Part shown: piece after piece, positions 26,806 to 35,465 of the stretch
Layout: the number at the start of each line of letters is the position of its first letter
How positions within the stretch are numbered: position 1 is the first letter of the stretch
The notes under the pieces: generated by a model
What the model saw: the letters and a program-made list of their open reading frames with translations, nothing else
Told to the model about the DNA's origin: nothing
Databases searched by the model: none
Translations under genes and position numbers: made by a program
Source: an uncultured Clostridia bacterium
GTDB taxonomy: Bacteria > Bacillota > Clostridia > Christensenellales > UBA1242
DNA: 64,000 nucleotides
Direction: 5' to 3'
Assembly (NCBI GenBank): GCA_944345705.1
Contig: CALVML010000001.1
Location: 1-64,000 of the forward strand

Positions 26806-26843
26806 AAAGTGAACCTCAATATAAACAGGTTCACTTTATTTTT
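26806..26843 (+). terminator. Terminator after rpsB-tsf
   Basis: An 11-bp stem (AAAGTGAACCT/AGGTTCACTTT) with a 10-nt loop and a T-rich tract. Confidence 0.95.
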
Positions 26844-26869
26844 ATAGATCTTTTGCAAATAAAAATATA

Positions 26870-26914
26870 GTAAACTATAGGGGACTTTGCATAATTTAAT
26901 AAACTTTAGTTTAC
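26870..26914 (+). promoter_or_regulatory. Inverted repeat upstream of HTH regulator gene
   Basis: GTAAACTA (26870-26877) and its reverse complement TAGTTTAC (26907-26914) lie 29 bp apart just before the regulator's start. They could be a paired operator for autoregulation. Confidence 0.4.
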
Positions 26915-26923
26915 AATCTTTAT

Positions 26924-27127
26924 ATGAATAAAAGAGAAAAATTTATTAAAAACCTTAAAAATATATTAAAAGAAAACAATCTTACGCAAAAACAACTTGC
27001 TGATATGATAGGTTGCAGTAAAACCACGATATCAAAATGGTTTCTTATGCAAACACAGCCGACATTTGATAATATTGTCAAATTAATTGAAGTGTTAAAC
27101 TGTAGTTTTGAAGAATTGATATCTTAG
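26924..27127 (+). CDS. Small XRE-family HTH transcription regulator
   Basis: The 67-residue protein is essentially one Cro/CI helix-turn-helix: NLTQKQLADMIGCSKTTISKW is the two-helix motif, followed by PTFDNIVKLIEVLNCSFEEL. It has no effector domain. It stands alone between the tsf terminator and the large surface protein promoter, in the place where pyrH is normally found. The inverted repeat directly upstream may be its operator. Its target genes are unknown; the surface protein next door is a candidate. Confidence 0.88.
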   Translation: MNKREKFIKNLKNILKENNLTQKQLADMIGCSKTTISKWFLMQTQPTFDNIVKLIEVLNCSFEELIS

Positions 27128-27252
27128 AAAAAGCTGTTGTTTATTTATGTATATACTCGTTTTTCTTACAAAAAATATATATGTATATTTAGAATATATC
27201 TTAAATCTAATATTATAATTTTTATGAAATGAAATATTATTTCAATTTTTAT

Positions 27253-27281
27253 TTGACAGATTTTTGAATTTTTTTTATAAT
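27253..27281 (+). promoter_or_regulatory. Promoter of surface protein gene
   Basis: Perfect TTGACA (27253-27258), 17-bp T-rich spacer and TATAAT (27276-27281). Confidence 0.88.
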
Positions 27282-27327
27282 TTTTATATCAAATATCAAT
27301 ATCACCTTGCTTAAAAGTGAGGGTATT

Positions 27328-30024
27328 ATGGAAAAAATAAAATTTAAATATTATAATTGGCTTTTTTATATCATTTTACTGATATTATTATTTTTATTGA
27401 TTAATACATTTTTAATGAAAGAAAATCAGTCTGAAGCAGCAACTATAAGAGTTTCAGTATATACGCAAAACACGTCTGGAAATTATGCCTTGAGTAGTGC
27501 TGGAGTAAGCACAGTATCAATTCAATGTTTAGGGGAAGGAATGGCATTTAATACGGGGCTGATTACTCCACCTGCTACTTCCTGTGAAATTTCACTAAGG
27601 GCTAATTTAATGTTATGTTCATATTCATGCACCATCAATCAGGGATTTTCAGGCTCAACTTTTGGAGAATTGTATAATGGCAATGCTACATCTTCATTTA
27701 GTGGCAGAATAGACATATCAAGAAATCAATACACTGCAAATTTTTATACTGTTATAGATGGAGTTAATACTCTTTTATCTTCTTCACGATATTACTATCA
27801 AGCGAATTTTAGTTTACCATCGGCACCATCATATACAGGTTATAGTTTTGATGGATGGTACACATCTGCTAGTGGAGGATCCTTAGTAACAAGTGGAACT
27901 ATGTCATTAAATGGAGTAAATTATTATGCACATTATTCTAAACTTCAATATAATGTAACGCTTGATAATCAAAACGCTACTACTTCGGGGACTACGAGTA
28001 TAGTAGCAACATATGGTCAATCTATGCCAACTATTACACTACCAACAAAAAACTATTATACATTTTCGGGATATTATTCAGGTTTGAACGGAACTGGAAA
28101 TCAATATTATAATTCTAGCGGAAACAGCACAAGAAACTATGATGTTTATTCTGGTATAACATTGTATGCCTATTGGGTTGAAAATTCGATTTCAGCCACT
28201 TTGCATTTTCAAGATAATTCTACGTCTGATATTATGGTATCAGTAGCATATAATCAATCTGGATCTTATCTAAATTTAACATCACCAACTCGGTCCGGAT
28301 ATACTTTTAATGGCTGGAATCTTAATCAAGATGGTACAGGCAGGGTCTATTCAACTAGTACTAACTTTAATAATATCAATGAAGTTGAAGATCAACATTG
28401 TTTATCAACACCAAATGCTGGGAATATCTCTTTTGATCTCTATGCACAGTGGGAAACAAATCAATTAATTGCAACATTAAAATATTTAAATGGAACATCG
28501 GATGGACGTGCATCAGCTGAGTATGTGTCTAGTGCCACGAAACTTGGTTTGCCAGAACTGAGTCGAACTGGCTATGAATTCAAGGGCTGGAGTCTAACGC
28601 CTAATAATACAGGAGTATATTATGATGCTGATACAAATTGGAATAATGTAAGCGTCTCTGTCGATAATAAAGATGTATGTATTTCAGATGTAAATGTTGG
28701 AGATATATACTTTAATCTTTATGCTATATGGGAAGCGAATGAATACAAAATAAATTATAACTTAGCTGGTGGTAGTCATGGCTCGTCACATCCAACAACA
28801 GCAACCTACCGCGATAAATATGATGAAAATAGTGGAGAAAATGATAATATAATAAATATTTCAAATCCTACAAAAAAAGGCTATACATTTACAGGCTGGA
28901 CGGCGAGTGGACTTTCTAATACAGCGCAGGCAGGCGGAGCGTCATGGAACGGCACTGCAACAACAGCAACTGCATTTAAAAATTTAACAGCAAAAGATGC
29001 GGAAGATGGTGGCACAGTTACTCTTACAGCAAACTGGACAGCAAATACATATACAATAGCCTTTAATGGAAATGGCAGTACAGGCGGAAGTACTTCTTCA
29101 ATGAAAGCAACATATGATAGCAATGTAACACTTACTGCAAATGGATTTATAAAGGCAGGCTATGTATTTACAGGCTGGAATACCAAAGATGACGGAAGTG
29201 GCAAAAGTTATTCAGACAAAGAAACAGTAAAGAACTTGACAAGCGTGGATGGTGCAACAGTTACTCTCTATGCACAGTGGGAAGATACTTGGGCAAATCA
29301 TGCATCGTCATCTTTGAAAACAACGGAAATAAACGGAGTTACATACAATGTCATCGCATCGGCAGAGGATTTAGCGTATTTATCAAAGCAGTCTATTTCT
29401 AGTACACTGCTTGGCAAATATATACAAACAGCAGATATTGACTTAAATGATTATACTTGGCTTCCAATAGGCAGTGAAAATGCATTCTGTGGTGAATATT
29501 TAGGACAGGGATATAAGATTACAGGACTTAAAACATGTGATGCAAAAAATGCAAATAAAGTGTATTTACAAACATACGGTGGACTATTTGGAAAACTTGG
29601 AGAAAACAGTACTACTGATGCGAGCGCGAATATAGTCGGCGTCTATATAACAGATTGTCTGGTGTATGGTCAATATAGCGGTGCTATTGCTGGTTTTAGC
29701 GAAGTTGACTCTATAAATATTGAAGCATGTATATTAGAAAACATTGAGATCGAAGGAAACACTACTGCAAGTTTTGTAGGATTATCTAGTGGCGGACAGA
29801 TAAAAGATTGCCTGCTTATATCATCAAACATATCAACAGCAAACACAACAACTCGTGGATTTTATACAGGTAGTATGACAGTAAAGAGTTGTTACTTTGT
29901 AGAGAACAATTCTGCGACAAGGTTTACAGGTGAGTCGAGCGATTATTCAAATTGGATAGAAGATGTATTTATCTATCCTATGCCTTCTATTGTAATTTGG
30001 TATCCAAACGAAAATGATTTTTAA
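27328..30024 (+). CDS. Large secreted surface protein with six InlB-type B-repeats
   Basis: The 898-residue protein has a hydrophobic N-terminal segment (about 8-28) ending before SEAAT, consistent with a signal peptide or anchor. Six Listeria-Bacteroides (InlB B) repeats follow, recognisable by GYxFxGW ... LYAxW: GYSFDGWY, FSGYYSG, GYTFNGWN, GYEFKGWS, GYTFTGWT and GYVFTGWN. The last about 230 residues (YNVIASAEDLAYLSKQ, GGLFGKLGE) resemble GLUG-type beta-helix repeats. No LPXTG or other anchoring motif is visible at the C-terminus. ATG 27328 is preferred over TTG 27307 because GAGGG is well placed. The role is probably adhesion or extracellular structure, by analogy only. Confidence 0.85.
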   Translation: MEKIKFKYYNWLFYIILLILLFLLINTFLMKENQSEAATIRVSVYTQNTSGNYALSSAGVSTVSIQCLGEGMAFNTGLITPPATSCEISLRANLMLCSYSCTINQGFSGSTFGELYNGNATSSFSGRIDISRNQYTANFYTVIDGVNTLLSSSRYYYQANFSLPSAPSYTGYSFDGWYTSASGGSLVTSGTMSLNGVNYYAHYSKLQYNVTLDNQNATTSGTTSIVATYGQSMPTITLPTKNYYTFSGYYSGLNGTGNQYYNSSGNSTRNYDVYSGITLYAYWVENSISATLHFQDNSTSDIMVSVAYNQSGSYLNLTSPTRSGYTFNGWNLNQDGTGRVYSTSTNFNNINEVEDQHCLSTPNAGNISFDLYAQWETNQLIATLKYLNGTSDGRASAEYVSSATKLGLPELSRTGYEFKGWSLTPNNTGVYYDADTNWNNVSVSVDNKDVCISDVNVGDIYFNLYAIWEANEYKINYNLAGGSHGSSHPTTATYRDKYDENSGENDNIINISNPTKKGYTFTGWTASGLSNTAQAGGASWNGTATTATAFKNLTAKDAEDGGTVTLTANWTANTYTIAFNGNGSTGGSTSSMKATYDSNVTLTANGFIKAGYVFTGWNTKDDGSGKSYSDKETVKNLTSVDGATVTLYAQWEDTWANHASSSLKTTEINGVTYNVIASAEDLAYLSKQSISSTLLGKYIQTADIDLNDYTWLPIGSENAFCGEYLGQGYKITGLKTCDAKNANKVYLQTYGGLFGKLGENSTTDASANIVGVYITDCLVYGQYSGAIAGFSEVDSINIEACILENIEIEGNTTASFVGLSSGGQIKDCLLISSNISTANTTTRGFYTGSMTVKSCYFVENNSATRFTGESSDYSNWIEDVFIYPMPSIVIWYPNENDF

Positions 30025-30035
30025 ATAAAAGATTG

Positions 30036-30081
30036 AACAAATTAGTTGTAAAACAATTTTACAAATAGTTTGTTTTCTTTT
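30036..30081 (+). terminator. Probable terminator after surface protein gene
   Basis: TTGTAAAA/TTTTACAA with outer AACAAA/TTTGTT pairing, followed by a T-rich run; the internal loop lowers certainty. Confidence 0.55.
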
Positions 30082-30126
30082 ATCCTTTAATTCTCTTCAA
30101 TATCTATAGTTTTATTGTTAAATCAT

Positions 30127-30155
30127 TTGCAAAAATTTATAGTTTATAGTAAAAT
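30127..30155 (+). promoter_or_regulatory. Promoter of frr
   Basis: TTGCAA (30127-30132), 17-bp spacer and TAAAAT (30150-30155), 20 nt before the ATG. Confidence 0.75.
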
Positions 30156-30174
30156 AGGGCATAAAGGAGATTAT

Positions 30175-30741
30175 ATGAACGAACAAATTGAAGAAATTAT
30201 GCTAGAACTTGATGAGGAAATTGAAAAGGCGATTAATCATCAATTGAATGAATATATCGTCATTCGTGCAGGTAGAGCCAATCCTCATATTTTAGATAAG
30301 GTTTTTGTAGACTATTATGGTGTACCTACACCTATCAAAAATATGGCTAGTATAACCGTTCCAGAAGCGAGAATTCTTGCTATATCGGTTTGGGATCAAT
30401 CACAGGTTAAAAATATTTCAAAGGCCATCAGTCAGGCTGATCTTGGTGTAACACCAAACGAAGATGGAAAGATAATAAGGTTGGTCTTCCCTATGCTTAC
30501 TGAAGAAAGGCGTATTGAAATTGTCAAATCTATCAAGAAAATCGCCGAGGAGAGCAAAGTTGCTGTGCGAAATGCAAGGCGTGATGCTATTGAAATGATA
30601 AAAGATCTTGAAAAAGATGGTAAAATATCTGAAGATGAAAGAGATGGATATTGCGATGATGTTCAAAAGAAAATAGATAGCGCATGTGATAAAATTGATG
30701 ACAATTATAAAACAAAAGAAAAGGAAATAATGGAAGTATAA
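30175..30741 (+). CDS. frr: Ribosome recycling factor
   Basis: RRF with EF-G splits post-termination ribosomes. The 188-residue protein has IVIRAGRANPHILDKVFVDYYG, VPEARILAISVWD, LTEERRIEIVKSIKKIAEE and VRNARRDAIEMIK, all conserved RRF segments. ATG 30175 is chosen over an upstream in-frame TTG because AAAGGAG sits 5 nt before it. It is followed by uppS and cdsA in the usual order, but has its own promoter because the surface gene sits between tsf and frr. Confidence 0.97.
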   Translation: MNEQIEEIMLELDEEIEKAINHQLNEYIVIRAGRANPHILDKVFVDYYGVPTPIKNMASITVPEARILAISVWDQSQVKNISKAISQADLGVTPNEDGKIIRLVFPMLTEERRIEIVKSIKKIAEESKVAVRNARRDAIEMIKDLEKDGKISEDERDGYCDDVQKKIDSACDKIDDNYKTKEKEIMEV

Positions 30742-30811
30742 TTGTCAAAATCTAAAATTTATTCATAATTAATTCTATAGGTTTTGATATAATAATTAAA
30801 AGGACTTTTAT

Positions 30812-31507
30812 ATGTTAAGTTTTAGCAAAATACCAAACCATATTGGAATTATTATGGACGGAAATGGAAGATGGGCAACAAAAAGAGGATTGCCTAGAAA
30901 TTTTGGTCACAAAGAGGGTGTAAAGGCAATTGAGCGTACTATTCTTGCTTGTCAAAAGTTCGGCATCAAATATTGTACTTTCTTTGCCTTTTCCACTGAA
31001 AATTGGAAGCGTAGTAAAGAAGAAATCAATGGCATCTTCAATCTTTTGCGTGATTATCTAGCAGGTGGTGACAATTTTTTTGTGAAAAACAAAGTCAAAC
31101 TAAAATATATTGGCGTTTTGTCGCCATTTCCACAAGATTTGCAAGATGCTTTAAAAGATACCATTGATAAGACTAAAGATTTTGATGGACTTGTGGTAGT
31201 GCTTGCTTTAAATTATGGTGGGCGTGATGATCTTGTAAGGGCATACAATAAACTATTAAAAGATAAAGTCGAAAAGGTGGATGAAAAGATGATTTTAAAC
31301 TACCTTGACACTTCATTTATGCCAGAACCTGACTTTGTTATAAGAACAAGTGGAGAGGAGCGTATTTCCAATTTCATGTTGTATCAAATGGCCTATAGTG
31401 AACTATACTTTCCAAAAGTCTATTGGCCAGATTTTAATGAAAAACATCTTAAAAAATGTTTAAAAATATACCAAAAAAGAAATAGAAGATATGGAGGAAT
31501 AAAGTGA
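30812..31507 (+). CDS. uppS: Undecaprenyl diphosphate synthase
   Basis: UppS makes the C55 lipid carrier for peptidoglycan. The 231-residue protein has the N-terminal catalytic GIIMDGNGRWATKRG, GHKEGVKAIE, FAFSTENWKRS and the late DFVIRTSGEERISNF and YSELYF segments. The stop overlaps the GTG start of cdsA, so the two are translationally coupled. Confidence 0.97.
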   Translation: MLSFSKIPNHIGIIMDGNGRWATKRGLPRNFGHKEGVKAIERTILACQKFGIKYCTFFAFSTENWKRSKEEINGIFNLLRDYLAGGDNFFVKNKVKLKYIGVLSPFPQDLQDALKDTIDKTKDFDGLVVVLALNYGGRDDLVRAYNKLLKDKVEKVDEKMILNYLDTSFMPEPDFVIRTSGEERISNFMLYQMAYSELYFPKVYWPDFNEKHLKKCLKIYQKRNRRYGGIK

Positions 31508-32475
31508 AAACGAGATTATTCACATCAATAGGTATAGTAATTGTACTTGCAATAGCTTTCATTTTGAAATATTTTGTAAGCAGTTATTTTTTTGATGCTA
31601 TTATTCTTTTAATAGCATGTGTAGCAAGCTTTGAAGCTTCAAAATTGTTCAGCAAAATGGGGAAATTTAATAGTAAAATCATTTCAACAATCTTTCCTTG
31701 TTTTCTAATGCTAGTACTCTTACTTTGTCTTGCTTATAATGCAAGTATTGGCATTGTATATACAATTGTTATAATGGTTGCAACTATTCTTCTTTTCTTT
31801 ATTATTACATTTCTTATAAGTTTAGCAAACTTTAAAAATACTACAGTTGAAATCAAAGCTTGGAAATTGGACAAGTCATATAATTTAGCTAAATATAGTT
31901 TCTTTAAAGCATTAAATACTACTTTAGTATTTATTTATCCGGCATTTTTACTATTATTTATGACTATAATCAATCATTTTGAAGATTTATCAAATACTTT
32001 CACTGTTCTTACTGAATCAAATGGTATTGTTTCTATTTTTGTACTTTTAATGGCTTTTTTAATACCTATTTTTACCGACACATTTGCTTATCTTACAGGT
32101 GGTTTAATAGGCGGAAAGAAATTAGCACCTAAAATTAGTCCAAATAAAACAATATCTGGTGCTGTTGGCGGACTTTTATGGTGCGTTCTTCTTTCAGTTG
32201 TTGTTATGTGCATATTTAATTCAATACCTGCATGTGCTGGCATTTTAGCAGAAGCTGGTATCAATATTTGGCGCATTGTTATAATATCTTTTATTGGTTC
32301 AATTTTATGTCAATTGGGAGATCTATGCGAAAGCTACCTTAAGAGAAGTGCAGGCGTTAAAGATTCAGGAGTAATATTCCCTGGTCATGGAGGTATGCTG
32401 GATAGATTTGATTCATATATATTCCTAATGCCATATCTATTTGTTGCTTTCAGCATTTTATTTGCAATCATGTAA
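31504..32475 (+). CDS. cdsA: Phosphatidate cytidylyltransferase
   Basis: CdsA makes CDP-diacylglycerol, the precursor of membrane phospholipids. The 323-residue multi-span protein ends with the family signature: SPNKTISGAVGG, GDLCESYLKRSAGVKDSG and PGHGGMLDRFDS. The GTG start overlaps the uppS stop and GGAGGAATAAA provides the site. dxr, usually next, is missing and rseP follows after 114 bp. Confidence 0.94.
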   Translation: MKTRLFTSIGIVIVLAIAFILKYFVSSYFFDAIILLIACVASFEASKLFSKMGKFNSKIISTIFPCFLMLVLLLCLAYNASIGIVYTIVIMVATILLFFIITFLISLANFKNTTVEIKAWKLDKSYNLAKYSFFKALNTTLVFIYPAFLLLFMTIINHFEDLSNTFTVLTESNGIVSIFVLLMAFLIPIFTDTFAYLTGGLIGGKKLAPKISPNKTISGAVGGLLWCVLLSVVVMCIFNSIPACAGILAEAGINIWRIVIISFIGSILCQLGDLCESYLKRSAGVKDSGVIFPGHGGMLDRFDSYIFLMPYLFVAFSILFAIM

Positions 32476-32589
32476 TTAATTTCTCATTATTGTTTATATA
32501 GACTATTAATTTATTTTAATTAGAGTGATATGTTGTTGCTAAGTTATAAATATACGAATTTTTAATATAATAATTTAACAGGAGAATTA

Positions 32590-33777
32590 ATGATTGTACT
32601 CTATATCATCCTTGCAATAGTTGTCCTACTCTTTATGGTTTTAATACATGAGTTTGGACATTATGTTGTTGGGCGAATGCTTAATTTTAAAATTACTGAG
32701 TTTTCTGTAGGGTTTGGCAAAGCCCTTATTTCTCGTAAAAATAAACGAGGAGAACTTATCAGTTTAAGATTATTTCCGCTGGGCGGATACTGCGCTTTTG
32801 CTGGAGAGGATGATGACGAAACCAAGGATAAAGATTCATTTGTCAATCAGAAACCATGGAAACGAATTTTAGTATTTCTTGCAGGTGTCACTTTCAATTT
32901 TGCATTTGCAGTCATTATGTCACTTGTTTTGTTGTGTACTATTGGATATGATATTCCACAGTTTGTCGAATATGCAACTCTTAACTCTTCAAATGTTGAG
33001 CATATTGTTGATGGGAGTGCAATTACAAATGTGCCAGAAGGGGAAGGATTACAAGCAGGTGATGTAATAATTTCAATAGACGGCAAAAAAATAGATTTTG
33101 CGTATGGCTCAAATTACAATGATCTTGTAAATGCTATGGTTAGTGATCTTGATGAATATATGGATAATGCTAGAGAAAATCCTAATTTCGATGAGCAGTC
33201 AGCATTCTTAGCATATCCAACAACATCTGCAATCGTTCGAAGAGATGGAGAGTATGTTGAAGTTCAATTAGGGTTTAGCCAAGCACAAGTAGAAAAGTAT
33301 GATGGCAATAATCCAGTATTAGACAATGATGGAAATGTAGTTAGAGAATATAAATATTATTGGACAGTCAATGTGCAAGCCTATGTCTATTCATTCTCTG
33401 AAGCGCTTGAAAGAGCAGTGCCATTTGCTTTCGGTCTTGCATGGATAGTTTTAAAGAGCCTATTTCTCTTGATAACATTCCAGCTTCCACTTTCTTCAAT
33501 AGGGGGTCCTGTTACAACTATTGCAACTATTGCATCGTTCACTCAAATGAATCTATCAAATCTTTTACTTTTAATACCGCTGATTTCAGCCAATCTTGCC
33601 GTATTCAATATTTTACCTATACCAGCTTTAGATGGAGCGCATGTACTATTTACTACAATCGAGGCGATTAGAAAAAAACCGATCAAACGAGAAAAGGAAA
33701 ATATGATTCATGCCATAGGATTAATAGTCCTATTTGGCTTTGTCATTCTGGTTGACATTTTGCACTTTTTATTATAA
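32590..33777 (+). CDS. rseP: Site-2 intramembrane protease RseP/YluC
   Basis: This zinc metalloprotease cuts membrane-bound anti-sigma factors and signal-peptide remnants. The 395-residue protein has HEFGHY (about residues 20-25) in the first span, a PDZ domain (about 135-270, with GLQAGDVIISIDGKK) and the second catalytic motif NILPIPALDGAHVLF in a C-terminal span. The AGGAGAAT site supports the start. It sits between cdsA and the PolC-like gene, as in many Firmicutes. Confidence 0.95.
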   Translation: MIVLYIILAIVVLLFMVLIHEFGHYVVGRMLNFKITEFSVGFGKALISRKNKRGELISLRLFPLGGYCAFAGEDDDETKDKDSFVNQKPWKRILVFLAGVTFNFAFAVIMSLVLLCTIGYDIPQFVEYATLNSSNVEHIVDGSAITNVPEGEGLQAGDVIISIDGKKIDFAYGSNYNDLVNAMVSDLDEYMDNARENPNFDEQSAFLAYPTTSAIVRRDGEYVEVQLGFSQAQVEKYDGNNPVLDNDGNVVREYKYYWTVNVQAYVYSFSEALERAVPFAFGLAWIVLKSLFLLITFQLPLSSIGGPVTTIATIASFTQMNLSNLLLLIPLISANLAVFNILPIPALDGAHVLFTTIEAIRKKPIKREKENMIHAIGLIVLFGFVILVDILHFLL

Positions 33778-33786
33778 AATACCAAT

Positions 33787-35343
33787 ATGAAAAATTTGGT
33801 AGAAATAATTAATGAACATTTTAATAATAAGTATAATTATTTGAAACTTTTGGATATTATCTATGACAGAGAAAATATGCTTTGTCAGATAACCTTTCTT
33901 TATCCTTATCAAATAGAAAAAATAGAAGATGAAGATAGGTCGGAAATAGAAAAATTTATCCAAGAGTTTTTTCATATAAATGCCACAATAAAAATCAAAT
34001 ATAAGAAAAGTTTTTTAGATGAAAAACTTATTAAAGCCGATACTATTAAATTTTTTATTGAAAATAAAAAAGCATTATTACCATATATTGAAGAAACAAA
34101 TATCTCATCAGCAAATCACGAGCAAGATGTAGATGTTGTTATAAATCTCAATCAAGACATTCTGGCTTTAATAGATGAAGCCGAATTAAGAAATGAACTA
34201 AAAACTTTTTTATCAAAATTATATATAGCAGATTTTAATATAGAGTTAAATCAAACCGAAGACAAACTACCTGATGAAATAATAGCACAGGATATACAAA
34301 TATCGCGTGCAAAGGTAAAGAGATATAAAGTTGAAGTCATAAAAAAAGTGGTTGGAGATGATATCATTCCTATGCCAGAATTTATTGGCGAAAATAAAGT
34401 GCCAAAAGTATCGGTTATTTTAGCAGGGCTTATATCTAATATCAATCAAAAAAAATTTATCATTAAAAAGGGAAAGAATGCTGGCAAAGAAAAAAGTCTA
34501 TTTACATTTAATTTAAGAGATTCAACTGGTGTTATTGATTGCGTATATTTTTGTCCAAAGACACATGAAAATGCCTTAAATGCCTTGCAAGATGGTGACT
34601 TTTTATTACTTGTAGGCGATTTAAAGGTAGGTTTAACCAATAAACTGACTTATTACATTAGAAAGATCTCTTATGCGACAATGACTAAAGAAGTTTTAAG
34701 TGACGTTACAAGTGATAATCCACTTGAAAATCACAAGCAAATTATCTTTCCTGAAACTATTACAAACAGTACTCAAACTAATCTTTTTGAAGTTAAAAGT
34801 AGTTATGATGATTACATAATGAACAATAAATTTGTTGTTTTTGACCTAGAAACGACAGGGCTCGACTTTGAAACAAGTGAAATAATTGAAATTGGAGCAG
34901 TTAAAATAGAAAATGGCGAGATTAAAGAAAGATTTTCGTCTTTTGCAAAACCTAAATTTCCTATTCCACTTGAAGCACAAAAAATAAACAATATTACAAA
35001 TGAAATGGTCGAATTTGCACCAAAGATTGAAGATGTCATAATAGATTTTTATAATTGGTCAAGAGGTTGTATAATCAGCGGATATAATATAGTTGGCTTT
35101 GATATGAAATTTTTGACAAAAGTTGCAAGTAAAATAGGGCTAAAATTTGACAATGAAATCATTGACACTATGATAGTAGTAAGACAGTCTAAATTACGTA
35201 CAACAAATTATAAACTCACGACAGTGGCTAAGACATTAGGTATCGACTTGACAGATGCTCATAGAGCCTATAACGATGCTCACGCGACTGCTAAAGTCTT
35301 AATGGAACTTCATAAACTTAAGAAAAACAAAAATAAATCTTAA
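33787..35343 (+). CDS. PolC-derived protein: N-terminal domain, OB fold and DEDDh exonuclease only
   Basis: The 518-residue protein follows the N-terminal part of the Firmicutes replicase PolC. It has a helical N-domain (1-about 200), an OB-type domain (about 205-300, LFTFNLRDSTGVIDCVYF) and a proofreading exonuclease (from about 350). The last has D353/E355 in FDLETTGL, FDMKFL and the closing HRAYND, so all DEDDh residues are present. Both PHP halves that flank the exonuclease in PolC, and the whole polymerase and C-terminal region, are missing; the protein ends right after the exonuclease. It occupies the usual polC position between rseP and rimP. No polymerase motif follows in any frame I read. 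A standalone proofreading or repair exonuclease is the likely product. Confidence 0.85.
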   Translation: MKNLVEIINEHFNNKYNYLKLLDIIYDRENMLCQITFLYPYQIEKIEDEDRSEIEKFIQEFFHINATIKIKYKKSFLDEKLIKADTIKFFIENKKALLPYIEETNISSANHEQDVDVVINLNQDILALIDEAELRNELKTFLSKLYIADFNIELNQTEDKLPDEIIAQDIQISRAKVKRYKVEVIKKVVGDDIIPMPEFIGENKVPKVSVILAGLISNINQKKFIIKKGKNAGKEKSLFTFNLRDSTGVIDCVYFCPKTHENALNALQDGDFLLLVGDLKVGLTNKLTYYIRKISYATMTKEVLSDVTSDNPLENHKQIIFPETITNSTQTNLFEVKSSYDDYIMNNKFVVFDLETTGLDFETSEIIEIGAVKIENGEIKERFSSFAKPKFPIPLEAQKINNITNEMVEFAPKIEDVIIDFYNWSRGCIISGYNIVGFDMKFLTKVASKIGLKFDNEIIDTMIVVRQSKLRTTNYKLTTVAKTLGIDLTDAHRAYNDAHATAKVLMELHKLKKNKNKS

Positions 35344-35371
35344 TTTGATTTTAAATAAAGTTGAAAAATGC

Positions 35372-35400
35372 TTGATTTTAATATATATATTTGTTATAAT
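35372..35400 (+). promoter_or_regulatory. Promoter of the rimP-nusA-infB operon
   Basis: TTGATT (35372-35377), 17-bp spacer and TATAAT (35395-35400). Confidence 0.85.
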
Positions 35401-35415
35401 ATAATTGACTTAATG

Positions 35416-35442
35416 GGGAGCGTGCAAAATTGCAACGCTCCC
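35416..35442 (+). promoter_or_regulatory. Long hairpin in rimP leader
   Basis: GGGAGCGT pairs with ACGCTCCC, and GCAA/TTGC continues the stem inside. It starts about 9 nt after the predicted transcription start and ends 23 nt before the ATG. No T tract follows, so it is not a simple terminator; NusA-linked feedback is a possibility only. Confidence 0.55.
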
Positions 35443-35465
35443 TACTTCATAAAAAGGGGGATATA

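Noticed and set aside
33787-35343. Frameshift or assembly error explaining the short PolC-like gene
   Set aside because: Both PHP parts are absent, the protein ends cleanly after the exonuclease, and the next 120 bp hold a promoter and leader for rimP rather than polymerase sequence.
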